Assembly (NCBI GenBank): GCA_003024785.1
Contig: PUQB01000016.1
Coordinates: forward strand, 248,001 to 312,000
DNA: 64,000 bases
Direction: 5' to 3'
Source of the DNA: Selaginella tamariscina
Taxonomy: Eukaryota; Streptophyta; Lycopodiopsida; Selaginellales; Selaginellaceae
The notes under the pieces are model-generated. The model saw only the letters and a program-made list of their open reading frames with translations, ran no database searches and had not been told where the DNA came from. This document shows positions 27,901 through 41,700 of this stretch, in pieces (positions within the stretch are counted from its first letter, which is position 1; the number at the start of each line of letters is the position of its first letter). Both the position numbers and the translations under genes were made by a program.

Positions 27901-30567
27901 CAAATGTAATAGGATATAAATACAAACGTAAGTAAATAATTTCCTGTACCAGCCAACATGTGTATGCATACAGCTACATAGTAACATTTATAACTATTCC
28001 TAACCATAGAAAATGAAATTTACTGGACAATATATAAATACACAATTCTAGTGCTCAGTTTCCAAAGGACGTAATACATCTCTTTCGCTCAAAGACAATC
28101 GTCGGGAAAACATCTTACCACTGTCGCAGCCACAGCTAATAAGATGGCAAGATAGAAATACATATGCGATGTATAGAGACATACCAATAACATATAATGA
28201 TATGAGTATGTAGAAAGGACCACAAATCTTCATAAAACATAGGATATATGCTTAACAGCAAATGTAACAGTGTGAGCCAGGGACATTTTACAATATTATA
28301 CATATATGAATCTATATATGTAACTGTAAGGTACGGGTATATCTATACAATCTTAATGAACAAACTAGGGGTAACTAACCTTAAGCAAGAGCTCTTGATC
28401 CTGAGAAGTCGCACGCGTAAGTGGAGAAGATACCCCTGCATCGGTGACGGATCAGTGGAAATATTTGGTTGACCGTCTTTCCTGTTGTTGAGAATCTTAA
28501 AACGACGGGCGTCAACATCAGCAGGTATATTCCCTTGTTGGAGCATACTCCCCTGCTGTGGCATAGTATTCTGGGGTGCCATATTGCCCTGAGCTTGGAA
28601 TAGTATCTGCTGTTGGTGTGGTGTGAGTGCATGCAGTTGTTGATATGCTGTTGAAGAACTTTGCATAAATGCCTTCTGCTGCATTAGACGATGATCCATT
28701 CCCTACAATCACAAATAATTATTGATATACATGTGTATAGAAGATAAATATGCATGCATTCGTACATATTACTCTATTTCCATATACATGAAATACAATA
28801 CACTAAATACATTCCTATATGCATATGCTAGTGTATCTAATATATACATGCATAGTACTTGTTCTATGTGCAACACGTGCAGAAAGGCGTTACAATTATC
28901 TATAAGTTATAATTCATCGGACCCTTTCAAACCGGCCGTTAAATCGCTAACGGTATCACTTCTACACTTATGCTGTATGTGCGCACGGTGTACAGACAAA
29001 TAAGTTTGTGTGTATATTTGTGAGAACAGACGAATTTCCACTTACGGCTAACGGAGACCAATTTTTCGCTGAAAGCAAGTTGGTTGTTTGATTTACTCCT
29101 GAATAAACAAAGTTAGACAGCTTATCACTTTCATTAACATAACGTGACCTAATTCGTGTACCAGGAGTTAACATGGTGCCTTTCATGTTGAATAAGGCAG
29201 GATCAGTTGCAGGCGATCTCTGATTTAATAATGCAACATCCCTTTGTTATCCTATCGCAAGCAGATATATATATTAATTAAAACAACTTGTCGTAATCAC
29301 AAAACTCTATTAAGATGTTACCTGGATTGTAAGTTGGGGACGCATTTGAACTGGATTAGTCACAGCGGCAGGCCTGCGTAAAACTTCCAGTTTAAACATT
29401 TGCCTTATTAAAGTTAACTAGAAACCGTCCGATAGATATTTCAAACAAGAGTTATGCATATGAACAGTATAATAAATTCTAGCAAGTTCTATAAATTAAA
29501 ATAACTTAAACCATAGCAGTATATATTATTATAACATGTTTTAGTAAAAACAGAAGAAACGTACCCTGAAGGCTGACCAGCTGTTCCTGCGGCTTTCACC
29601 GCTGCTTGATTAGAATCTAGAGAACCGTCACCAAACCTCTGTGAAATAGTTAATTAATTTTATTAGATAATCATTAAATAACTGCTAAATGCATTTCATT
29701 AGTTTACAACACCGTTAAGCTCCTGATACAAATTTGTGTGTGTATCTATACATATCTACAATCTTTACGGTTGATTAGTCCAATAATTTAGCTAATTTTA
29801 AACCCAGATTAACTGATAACTTACTTTAAGAGCAGGCTCGTCTTGTTTTAACTTCTCTCATATAGTTTTGCAGCCATAACATTTGCCGTAGGAGTAGCTT
29901 GACGCAGAAGTGCTTCAGTCGGCCTGGATTGTGCTTGTGCTTGGGCTTGAGCTAGCTGCTGTTGACGTAATAGTTGCATTTGGTGGAAAGCCTGTTGTTG
30001 TTGCTGGTTATGAGGTTGCTGTTGCTGCTCTCGCGCCTTCATTTGTTGTGTCTGTTAACAATCAGTTAACTATGTGATAATATAGTAATATATGCAGCAT
30101 AAGAGATCACAACATGTGCAGAGATGCTTAAATTTATTTAGATGGTATATTGCATAAATGCGAAACAAATTTTTCGTACCTCAATGTAGGCAGCTGCAAC
30201 TTCAGAATGCTTCTCATTAGTGCGAGCAATAAAAATATCCCAAAAAACAGACCACCATTCAAATAAGAAACCACCCGGTGCATCAATAGCTGAAGAGAAC
30301 AAAAGTATGAACATTTACCCACACAATATACGCAAGCATCATATGTATGTAGGCAACAGAATACGTACCCACAGGATCCGATGAAACTTTGCCCTCAGCA
30401 AAAAAGGCCTTTGCAGAGTTTTGCAAGTTGCGCTTCGTAAGATAGTCATGGATATACACATCCAACCTAGACATAAACAAAAAAACATAACATAAAATCT
30501 TTAAAAACCAGGCAGTATCAGATGAACAAGCTTACATCTTATCGGCTTCCCAATTGCTCTGCGCCAT
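24940..30567 (-). CDS. LUG: LEUNIG-type transcriptional co-repressor (LUFS + WD40)
   Basis: Exons traced: 30567-30536, 30466-30369, 30289-30180, 30051-29825, 29639-29566, 29373-29322, 29241-29046, 28702-28380, 27625-27488, 27377-27303, 27244-27120, 26929-26803, 26667-26558, 26501-26352, 26283-26128, 25995-25879, 25705-25499, 25083-24940; one or two short exons between 28380 and 27630 remain unplaced. The N-terminal LUFS/LisH domain is clear ([35 protein letters not shown]), then a Gln-rich region, a KRKKRKQ nuclear signal and about seven WD40 repeats ([25 protein letters not shown], end [13 protein letters not shown]). Plant LEUNIG proteins repress floral, polarity and stress genes with SEUSS-type adaptors. 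Single bases appear to be missing near 27372, 28433 and 29856, and the joint at 29241 is one base off; the WD40 half is intact. Confidence 0.9.
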
Positions 30568-30614
30568 GGCTGGAAAGAATCGATCAATAAGTTACTGCGC
30601 AAAGATGAATGCCG

Positions 30615-30995
30615 TGAAGGATTTTGTTATCTACACATGAAAAACAGCATGAAATACAGATTTTCGGACTAAATAAAAAAACTTACATCTTGATATCGAC
30701 TAACAGCCACTAAGATCGGAAACAGAATACCAGGATTTTGACAGAACAAACCGGATAGAGAATGCCGCCATAGCCACGGAGCTCCAAGCTATCATCGTTC
30801 CTCCGACAGATCAAGAACAGAATTTTGATATCTACACATGAAAAACGGCATGAAATACAAAGAAGAAAATAGGGGAAAACTTACATCCTAAAATCGAACA
30901 AGGTGATCAACAATAAGACAAACACGAGCTCCAAAGGAAAGATCGGATACAGAATGCCGCCATAGCCATGGAATCATCGTCTTCTTCCGACGAAT
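30615..30995. repeat. ~200-bp imperfect duplication upstream of the LEUNIG-type gene
   Basis: ATTTTGTTATCTACACATGA followed by AAAACAGCATGAAATACA at 30621-30659 recurs at 30820-30859. AAGATCGGAAACAGAATACC near 30714 recurs as AAGATCGGATACAGAATGCC near 30940, and GAATGCCGCCATAGCCA occurs near 30760 and 30953. It lies in the likely 5' UTR or promoter. Confidence 0.8.
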
Positions 30996-30999
30996 GCGA

Positions 31000-31973
31000 G
31001 TGTTACACTTCCGAACCTAGCTTTATCCGAGCCTACTTATTTGTCAAACCTCGTTCACCGGACCTATCTATTTTCTCCGAACCTAGTTAATCGAAGCTAA
31101 TCTCAACCTAGTCATTTCACGAACCGACTTTTAAATTTCCCGAGCCGACTTTCCACCGACAGGTGTCGAGCTACAAAGTATCACATGGAATGTTCTATGC
31201 TCCTCTGTTTTCACACCTTTAACCTTGTGAAAATGAAGGGTTTCACTGTTTTAAATACTAGTAAACTAATTAAATAACTCCACTACTTTAACATATTTTA
31301 TTTAATTTATAATATACTGAGGAAAGCGAAGTATTAAAACTGGTCGAACTTTGAACCTGCAGTTTAAAAGTTTGCAGCTTCCAAAAGTTAAACTTTCATA
31401 TTTATGTTAAAGTATATAATATATAAAAATATAAAAATATTCAATGTATTGTTATTAATATATATATATATATAAAGTACAGGGTGGCTGTGCATTCTTC
31501 ACACATATAAATATACATACATGCAAACATGTATGTATATACATATATGTGTCCATACGTCTAGTATAGGAGTTTCAATAACAATATATATGTGTTTATT
31601 AAATCATATAAATGCTTACCTATAATAAACTCAGAACACACGTTTTTCTAATGTTTATAATATTGAAATACAACGTTAATAACAATAAAACATTCGAAAT
31701 GTAAGGTTAAAAACAACATCTATATACATGCATTGTACGTCTATATGTGTATATATATACACACACATGCTTACTCATAATATGTGTTTTTATAAACATG
31801 GTCAGCGTCTGAGCCGACTGATGACAGTTCAGACGATGTGTGCATATGTATATATGTGCTGTATAAATATATTTATATCAAAATATTATCTTATATATTG
31901 TCTAAAACGCGAGTGGACATCAATGATTTGAATATTTACTGTATACAACTCGCACCAGATAAGTCAATGTGTT

Positions 31974-32020
<47 letters not shown>

Positions 32021-32512
32021 CATTACATACCTTGCACAGAAAGCACGATATCTGATTTGAAGTTCTCTTCCAGGCTTCAAATACAAATATAATCTGTATA
32101 CTCTTTGTGTACATCCGTATGTGTATACATATAAATGTATATTTATGTTCATACATACGTGCAATGTGTACACACACACACACAATCTTGTCTCTTAACA
32201 AGCATAATAAGCACCATGCAAAATATATGATATCACATCCTACAAATGCCACCTCTAAAGGCGGATGACTACTTGAGCATATAAGCTAGCAGGTGACTCT
32301 GTGAATGCGTGCGTGTGTAGGTATACTGGATACGAAATGGTGGTAGTGGCTTCTCAAAGCACATTATTAAAGTCCGCTTCTACATACAACATACAGCACG
32401 GATGCACCAATACACACTTGTATAGTCTAATATTTCGTGCATATTATAAGAAAGTACAATTTTATAGTCATAAGATAATAAGGTACCCTTTTAGTAGATC
32501 ACAAGCATTACC
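31000..32512. other. Intergenic, no gene seen
   Basis: A C/T-rich stretch at 31010-31160 repeats CCGAACCTAG-like words and may belong to the LEUNIG-type promoter. The rest is AT-rich with a (CT)n(TA)n tract at 31977-32018 and a (CA)n at 32169-32183. Confidence 0.5.
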
Positions 32513-35279
32513 TTAGAGCTTGAGGACACTGAACTGATGGTTTCCATGCGGAACAAATTCCAACAGATCCCCAATCTTGATATCATTGCTGAAGCCAAAT
32601 AATCAATAGTAAGTGATTAATATATTTTACTTTTACTTATTCTTTACTGTAATACTTAAGGAATTAACTATTGAACCTTAGATCTGCAAATGATAGAGGC
32701 CAGAAATACATACATGATGTTCTATCTTTAAGACAGTGATAAAATTATATATGCACATGGAGGGAGAGGGAGAGAGAGAGAGAGAGAGAGAGGCAGACAG
32801 ACTTTCTAAACACACCATATCAGACCTTTTACAGAATGCAGGGAGGTTTTTCGTGAGTTGTCGGACGGTTGGATTCCACGTCATCTCCCATTTCTTGTTG
32901 TTGCAGTCTATGAGGCACACTCTTGCCGTCTCAGATGGGAACTCCTTGTGATATGGAGTATTAATATACTAAAAGACAAAGAATCAACGTATTAATTAAT
33001 AGTTAAATTGATACACTAAGAGAAAACCGCACATATATATAACTTGTGTCCGTGCATGGAGTTTTATGTATAGCCATATTATCACATAATGCATGTATGC
33101 ATTTATATATCTGTAGATAGACGTGCATCTATATGTACTTTGTGCCCTTACAGTATGTGTCTATGTGTGATTCTACACATCATGTATCTGCATTGTTCAT
33201 CCACGAACATATTATATATGCGATGCACTTGTTGTGCACACATAAGAAATAAAACTACACACACGTACGCATATATACACAACTCAAATGAAAACAAATA
33301 TGTAAGTAATCTTACCAGTGTGTATTTGTGACGGTGCTCGACTTTGAAGCTTCTAGGGAACTCTATTGCGTCGTGTGGAACAGTGGCAGAAGTGGAGACT
33401 GGAGCTCTTTCGTCTATAGGGTCTATGTCCAGATTAAAAGAGTCCTCCCTCTCTTGTTTTACCTTTCCGAAAATTGATTTAAGTAACATTATGAAGTGGT
33501 TCATTCTATATTACACATACAATTTATAATAGCATGTCAAATACACATGTACTATGTGCTTGACCTGCTTATGTATGCACAAGGTATTCGTATATATACC
33601 CACACATGCACAAGCATATGGATCATACAGACCAGATAGAGAGAGGTGGGGGTATGGTGTGGTGGTAATGTAGAAGAAAACAGTACTAGTATATGTTAAT
33701 ATTAATAACAAAATGACGTAAATGAGGTATTATAAGTTTACCTCAAGATCAAGATCAAGGTCCATAGAGTTTTTTCAGCGTAGACTCGTCCTTGCCTACT
33801 GGTGCCACCTTAAAGCTGTTTGCCGCAAAGCTCGAATCACCCTCATTGTCTTGCTGGTCTTTTGCTGCACAGGACAGTATATAAATGTATATACCCTATA
33901 TAGAACCTTACATGTATTATTCTATAGTTTCTATATAATGTGTGGAGAGAGAAAGGAGGGAGGGAGGGAGAGATTAATACAAAATTAACTATTATGTATA
34001 CATCATATCGTATACATTACATGTGCATAGCATACATACAATGTATATATGAAAACTGTATGGTGTATGGCATACAAACTTACGAGATACTTTCACGACT
34101 TGCCCTGCGAGAACGTTCGAGTCAGCCTGATCTTCGAGCTGTTCTCCTGCAAATCAACACATACACATTCATATACATACTCAGACAATATGGATGTGTC
34201 GTATAGAATAAAATGCGCTGGAACATAATAGATATAAGTAAATATGTCTACATTGAAATATAGGTATGGGGGTATATGTTTTGTCACACATAGGAAACAT
34301 AATGTATAATGCCGCACACACCTAAAAGGTTTGGAACAGGACCAGTAAGAGCGTTTGCGATATCAGGGGCATCTTCCCTTTCGAAGCCGTCTCTCCCATA
34401 TATTTCGTACGTAAACATGCTGCCTTGTACAAGCGTGAAGATAACAATTTCACCTAACAGAAAATAAAAATAAAAGATCAAAGTAACAACTATTACCATA
34501 TGCATACACATTCATATATATCTACATATATAGAGGTACTATTTACATGAAAACAACATGCATAACGGCTGAACGTAACGAGAGTAAGCAGCATAAACAC
34601 ACATACACAAGAGCTATGTGGAATTTCTGGAAAGTTTGTTACACGTGCACAACACACACACACCTGGTTGTAGTTTGTAATCTTCTGCGAACTGCTTCCA
34701 TCCAGAGACAACTACACGGTTGTTTTCCAGGCTCAGTGGGTAAACTTTGGAATTGGGAGTCTTCTGCAGAATGATTTTACCTCCTTGAACACTCTCCCTG
34801 TTCTTCCTGCAGAATTCCGATGGCAGAGACTGCACGAAAAAGCATCACATACCGGACTGCGTGGATAAACACACACACCATGTATGTGTCTCGCAGAGAG
34901 AGAGAGAGAGCAGGTAATATATAATATATGTTCATATGCATTAGACGACTTATGACGACAACTACAGATGTTTACAATGTATGCATGCTTACAGCAAACT
35001 CGAAACATTGCCTGTGTATAGTTACAAAATACTTTTTTCTACTACAAACACTGCAAACCATAAAAACACCCCGAGTAGAGAGAGAATAACCATATAATGG
35101 TATAACAATCTCAGTCAAACATATATATGCCTCTGTAGGTTTTTTTCCTGTCTTCGTGTATCTATATATGTAGAAAACACACTGCCACACACACACAAGC
35201 GTACCAAGTGACTCCTTAATATGTTGCTCCTCTTAATTATTTTGCAGAAAGACTGTTCTTCAGATGCAGACGAAGCCAT
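32513..35279 (-). CDS. B3-domain DNA-binding protein with two B3 domains (REM-like)
   Basis: Eight exons: 35279-35205, 34829-34664, 34453-34322, 34146-34084, 33864-33742, 33462-33316, 32968-32826, 32588-32513; about 307 residues. The N-terminal B3 domain runs from SFCKIIKRSNILRSHL through SLPSEFCRKN, GGKIILQKTPNSKVYPLSL and VVVSGWKQFAEDYKLQPGE to FTLVQGSMFTYEIYG, the usual B3 strand order. A Ser/Asp/Glu-rich linker contains LEVKQERED, which fits a sumoylation site. A second, weaker B3 domain (TARVCLIDCNNKKWEMTW, then SNDIKIGDLLEFVPHG) ends the protein. B3 proteins bind DNA in the major groove; REM-type members act in reproductive development, but the target is unknown. Exon 33864-33742 needs one A fewer (A6 at 33770-33775) to keep the next exon in frame, a likely homopolymer error. 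Confidence 0.85.
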
Positions 35280-36075
35280 TGATTGTTTGCCTTTGAAAGA
35301 AAGATCAAAACGGAAGTTTGAATGGAGAAGATGAACAGTGTTAGTACCCTCCTCTCACACACTTACCTGTCTTCAGTACACAAAGTAACGTTAAAAGAAC
35401 CTTTCACTACCTACATTTTATGGAGTACTACTGTACGTGAGATCCCTTTACAATGAATATTAACTTTATGATTTACTTAATGTATATCAGGTTAGTGTAC
35501 TAAGTTTATTGATATATTTAAACAAAATATACTTAATTAACGCTTTATCTTTAAAGTGATAAGTTAAAATAATCATAATGGATACCTATATGACTAAATA
35601 GACTACATATATTAGACCTGCGACTCAACCCACAAATATCTCTGACAGTAAACTTAGCATAGACTATAGTAAACTGAATAATGATTAACCAATGGTTGAT
35701 AAAAAGATCATCGATTGATTTCTGTATACACTTACAGAACATTAGACAAACCAGGTACATTAGCAGCCCTGGACAAAAACCAAAAAAGAATTGTAAAAAG
35801 CACTCGTTTCTCGTGCCTGTTAGCCAAAAACTTCCTGAATATAAACAGAAAGTAATTAAGTAATTACATAACATGTGTACATGCATATACATACATATAT
35901 GTACATATGTATGTGCGTCTATATGTCTCTCTGTAACAGCTGCATATTGTTAACTCTACAGATAGATGCATATTTTTAACTCAATATACATACCTTGTAT
36001 TAGTTTCCAACCACGTCTCGTGTTATTCCGTAACGCTGTTATGTGATTGCTTGTCCAGTTAGGTAAGTTTAAAGC
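35280..36075. other. Intergenic between B3 and MKP1 genes
   Basis: About 800 bp, AT-rich, containing the promoter of the B3 gene and the 3' UTR of the MKP1-type gene. No coding sequence is supported. Confidence 0.5.
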
Positions 36076-38649
36076 TTAATGAAAACTACAGTTATCCCAG
36101 AAGTCTTTCGTTTCCTCACCCTCCATGATTACCTGCATTTAACAAATACAAATATTTAAAAAACGATTCATTAATTAACTTCTGATTTGATATATAAAAT
36201 TATTTATCTAGATTATGTTCACAAAACATGTTAACACTAAGGAACAAAGTATATACTTGTAATAAATTGAATATACTCAGGTTTGAAAATGATGTCTAAC
36301 TAAAACAACATATAAAAAAAAACTCTTACGAGTACGTCTGTGTGTGTGTGTCCGCGCGCGCGTACTGAAGAGGACAAACAATTTAATATATTGGTTGACT
36401 CCTAGTTATTAAAGAAAAACACGTAATTAAGACTAAATATATGGATAAAAACAATATGAAGCTCCATGGTATATCAAAAAAAGTGTGACGACAGTGTTAT
36501 ATTATATACAATCTCGTAAAATATACTAGACTATCTATTCATGTACACATCAGTCAATAGCACTTACAAGAAGTAATATATAAACTAATAATATACTAGC
36601 CACAACATACATTAACGATAAAACAGTGCGTAACAGACAAGTAATACATGTTAACATGATACACTATCTTACATATGAACCAAACACTAAACTACAAATG
36701 TACATACAGTATAACACTATGCTATGTTGCATGTATAAATACTACCATATGCTCTAGAGAAAATATAAATTAATTATGTTTAGCTCACGTGACAGGGTTT
36801 ATCACTGTGCAGATTTAAGTAATCCAGAAAGCTGCTTCCGACTTGATGCCAATTCGTAGATGCATATTCTTCACGAGCCTTCCTTCCAACCCACACATAG
36901 ACGTTATTAACCCCATCATCCTCCATGTCATCCATCATAACATAGACACTGACAAGCATAAGGTTAATTAACAATAAAGACAACGGCGTAATCATGCGAA
37001 TTACATGACAGTATACTCTACATAATGCTGTATATATTTATAGTACACATATTCACAAATATATAGGATAACATACCTCTACGCGGTGTGTATGTGTGTA
37101 TATAACAGTATCTACCAGCATGAATATGCGACTTAGAAAACGAGAGTTAGCCAACAGGATGAAAGAGCCTAATTGCGAATAGCACACAGCACACACACAC
37201 ACACAATGCGTATACAAAATGGTAATAGTACATATAATAGTGCAACATATATATATGACTTATACTATATTTTACTACATATATTATAAGCAGGGGTTAA
37301 TACCTGCTTGAGTCTAGCTCATGCTTGCTTGACAATTCCACAACTTCCCTCCTAGGCCATTCGTATATTCTTTCCCTCCCTTTACATGCTAGCTTATCTA
37401 TTTCCATGGAACGAGAAGCCTGGTGAAAATAAAACTCCCTTTATTAACTGTTTAACGAATTATCTAAAACAATTTGGATTCTCAATGGTGCAACAATTAG
37501 TATACATGTAATCCATGTAAATGCATATCGGTATACAGATTTAAAGATAGGTATGTTTTGTAATTATTGCAGGCGTCTGTTGTGTCTCCGCTTGCGTGCA
37601 TGCGTGCGTAAGTGTGACGCGTGCGTGTGGCGTGTGAGAGAGGGAGAGAGAGTGTCCTTGTGTACTAAAATACATGCTAATTAATTAAAGGCAGATGCCA
37701 TTATGGAATTCATCTAATCCATTGTTATGTTTGTATAATACAGATATCTATCTAGTTATGTATACATATATAATGTATAATATATGATTGTGTATTTATA
37801 TTATAATATTGACAGTAACAACATTTAGTATATAGCTAGAGTAACTATTGCATTTTAGCGAATTGTAAATGTAGTCTATCACTAAGTAAAAACTAAAATA
37901 ATTCAAATCTTGTTCTAGGTATTTGAAATGAAAGTATACAACTATAGATATGATATGTACTCAGAAGTCTAAATCATAGTACATAAGCTTGTGCAGGAGA
38001 TAGAGTACGTAGAATAGCCTATATCATACAGTTATTCCAGAGTAAATAGAATGCATACCTGTAGCATAGGTGTGATAATACACATGTATATGTATACACA
38101 AAACCACGCACACTTACATGCATATGTACCCAACCATTCATTAATTAGTCGTTGTTATCACACTAGCTACAACATATCCGTGTTTATACGTGCATGCGTG
38201 ATAGATCAGTACGTATGTAAACAGTGTAACTTATATAAACTTAAACAAATCAAGTAGTGTACTAGCTAGTTCCACTAAATGATGTCACTAACCTGTTTCT
38301 TTTCTTCATTCAGAAATTCGAATGATGGTTTTCCAAACCTCGGAGTCGGAGGTGGCTCGTCACACATATTACCTAGAAACAGTGACGGAGTATTTCCCCC
38401 CCTGCGCTCTGCTAGAGATGAATTTTTCGTGGCCGGATTCAAGGTCGAAGGTAATCTTAATACCGGCGATTCACACCTGCAGGTGTAATATGTTAATTAC
38501 CCCTGTATTTTGGAAACTAGAAATACGTATATAAATATATGTACACAGAATCTTAAATACACAAGTTTTCTATTTTTATCTTTTTTGGTCTGATTTTTCC
38601 AGAGTAATGAGAAGCAGCTGTCCTATTTATATATGCGTAAGACTACGTG

Positions 38650-38727
<78 letters not shown>

Positions 38728-41700
38728 TAGTCAATAAATTAATGATACTATCAGATAGTGCAATTAAGTTGATTCATCTAAATTCAAAATATTAGAAGTA
38801 TAAGTGAACGGCAGATACACATTATACACATATAGCAGTACGATTGCAAGTATGAGAGACTGTCCACCAAACAGACGCATACCATAATATACATGTACAC
38901 CTACGCGTTAACACACATATATATACTAATACCCATACACTTGTTGACTATCTACCATCGTTTGCTAATTTAAGAGGACCAACCACAACAAACATTGGTT
39001 TCAAATACGTGTACACATAGACACGCACACCTGCTTGACACAGAGGATGACGATGAGCACGAAGACTCGTCGGATGAAGCCGGTGACCAGGAATAAGAAG
39101 AGCTTGGTGAAGGTGTTGGGGATCTGGAAAAATGTAGTCAAAGAGTTATCCGATGGGTCTTCTTTAAGTCCTGACGTGTCTTCGTCCTTTTCTCTTTCCC
39201 CCTGCTATAAGGATTTATAATATGTACATATACATATACGTATATGATACATACATCCACGTATACAGATAATATACCCATAGATATCAATGTATAGATG
39301 TCTCACACGTATAAATCTATATGCATGCCAGATGTGTATGCATACATATTTATCTATACATGCAAATATACAGGGAGATCAATACATGACCCCATGACCT
39401 GCGCATTAAGTCCAGTCAGGCTGTCTGTATTTACATAATATCGTACGCATATCGGTAATCTATACATATAAAGAAATATAGCAATCGATAATAGTTAGTT
39501 AAGTTCCCACGATAAGGCCCTTTACTGCAGTAGTTGTACCCATTCCCTTAAACATAAACATACATAACTATCCCTCATATATGTGCATGTATAACTAGCA
39601 TACACTTGTATATTTATAGCTATAACATATAAGTTACCTTTTCTCGACCTTCTTCAGCCTTTTCTTTCACCGACCCAGAGAAGAATTTCTTACGCAATCT
39701 GCTCCAACCGCTGTCACGAGCAGGAATATGCGTGACCACAGCACCAGAAGGCGGAACGACCCCCGTGCAAAGCCCGGTTATATAACTCGAAGTCCAAATC
39801 ATATGCCTCTACTCTCTTAAAACATTTCTTCGAAAATCCTGTAAATATAAAGATTTAGAGTAAATACTTGAAACGAGTAACTCGCGAATAACCAAATCTA
39901 CTAAGTAGTCAGAAATGTATATTTGACTTGTTTATAGCAAGTTGGAAAGAATTTTCTGTTATTTGAAGTAAGTTTACAAACACATGTATATAGAAGCACA
40001 ATAATGATCACAGACATAGATAAGATGCTTTAAATCGTAATATAAATACTACATGTACATATATAAGAGTAACTCTCCAATATACATAGAGGTTAGAACA
40101 TCATATCTAAAGTGATACCAAATTTTAATCTATACCCGTATAATGCAAAAATCTAAATTTCTAACAGTCAATATATACCTGTATTTTGGAAAACTATATA
40201 TGTATACCCCTGGGATTGTATATGTAAATTGTATGGTATGTAAATTGTATGGTATTTTTCATTAATGTCAGTTGTAATTTAAGTTTAATTAGATAACACA
40301 CGACAAAAAAAATCAAAGCATTATAGTTACCCTGTGGTTAATATGTATATAAGTCTTATATACAGTACAATCTCTGTAATAAAGAAAAAACTCAAGTACA
40401 TTGCATGTAAACTGTATATGAATGACAAAATACTGTATTTCATTGCCAATGTGCTTGTGTTTTCAGTATCATATTATATATAGATACATATAAAAATTCT
40501 CATGTATTTGCTTTAAATTTGAGTGCCTACTTAGTGATATATAATTCATATATATATATATATGGTGTTCCGTGAATAATTGAATGTTCGTTTATGAAAG
40601 TATATATAAAACGTGTGTGTGTATATATGTGTGTGTGTAGCTGTACCAGTAACTTCGACAGAAGAAGTATTTGAATTTCCTTTGCTGAATGCATCCCAAA
40701 AGTCGGGTGGCTCTTCATACTCAAATATTCTCCGAATCGGGGCCTGTGCACGCTCGTATCGTACGACTTGGTCAGCAGCAGCTTTAGCGAGCTTCTCCAT
40801 TCCTTTTTCGCAGGCAGAGCCTACCCACACGAAAATGGAGCTTGGGACATGAACTAAGAATGCTCCACGGGAATCCAAAGCCCGCGGGCTCGGGTTGTTA
40901 ATCTGATTAAATCACACTTAGAACAGCTAAACATACATACAACATATGCAACGGATGCACATGATACTGAAAAAATCTGTAAACTATTTACTAACTTCGT
41001 TTCAAAGTTGCTTAGAGTTTGATATTTATATATATGCGTGTCTTTGTATATAGAGAAATTGATTTCTATATCATGTACGTGTACGTACTTAGTTGACTAA
41101 CAGCAAGGTATCTGAAATAAAAATGCATGTATGTAGACCATTCTTAACAAACAATAAATAAACACGATGCAAAATACACTGTCTGCGAATCTCTCTAATG
41201 TGTATGTTGGCATGCCTACCGTCTTCGGAACCAGATGTAGAGCGTCGTATGGAGAATGTGGAGCCAGACGGTACATTCGGAGGATCGAATTCGGACTGGC
41301 TGGTGAAGCATGGACTCTCTTTTGGGCCTATAAATACAGCAAAGCATGTTAACTTTGTATACTTAGCATAATTAATCTGTTAGACCATCAAAATAAAATA
41401 CTTACAATATATACACATATATACGAATGTATCAGCAGTACTTTCAAATGAATATAAACTACTTATCGATATGTTTACCTGGAGAAGCTGGCACGCAAAA
41501 CCCATGTTGGGATTAGTGATGCCCCGGGCAGCCTTCACGTCTTGGAAAGCATCTTCAAAGGATCTACCTTCTCTCCACATGAGATAAGCAATCACTAGTG
41601 CGGTGGAACGTGAAACTCCCTGACAGCAATGTACAAATACTCTACCACCTAGCTCGCGTACTTCCTCAAAGTAGTCAAATACGTCGTATAATATACTTGT

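Noticed and set aside
37304..37419. Suspected frameshift in an MKP1 exon
   Set aside because: On re-reading, the exon contains TCAAGCAAGCATGAG and stays in frame to the next acceptor.
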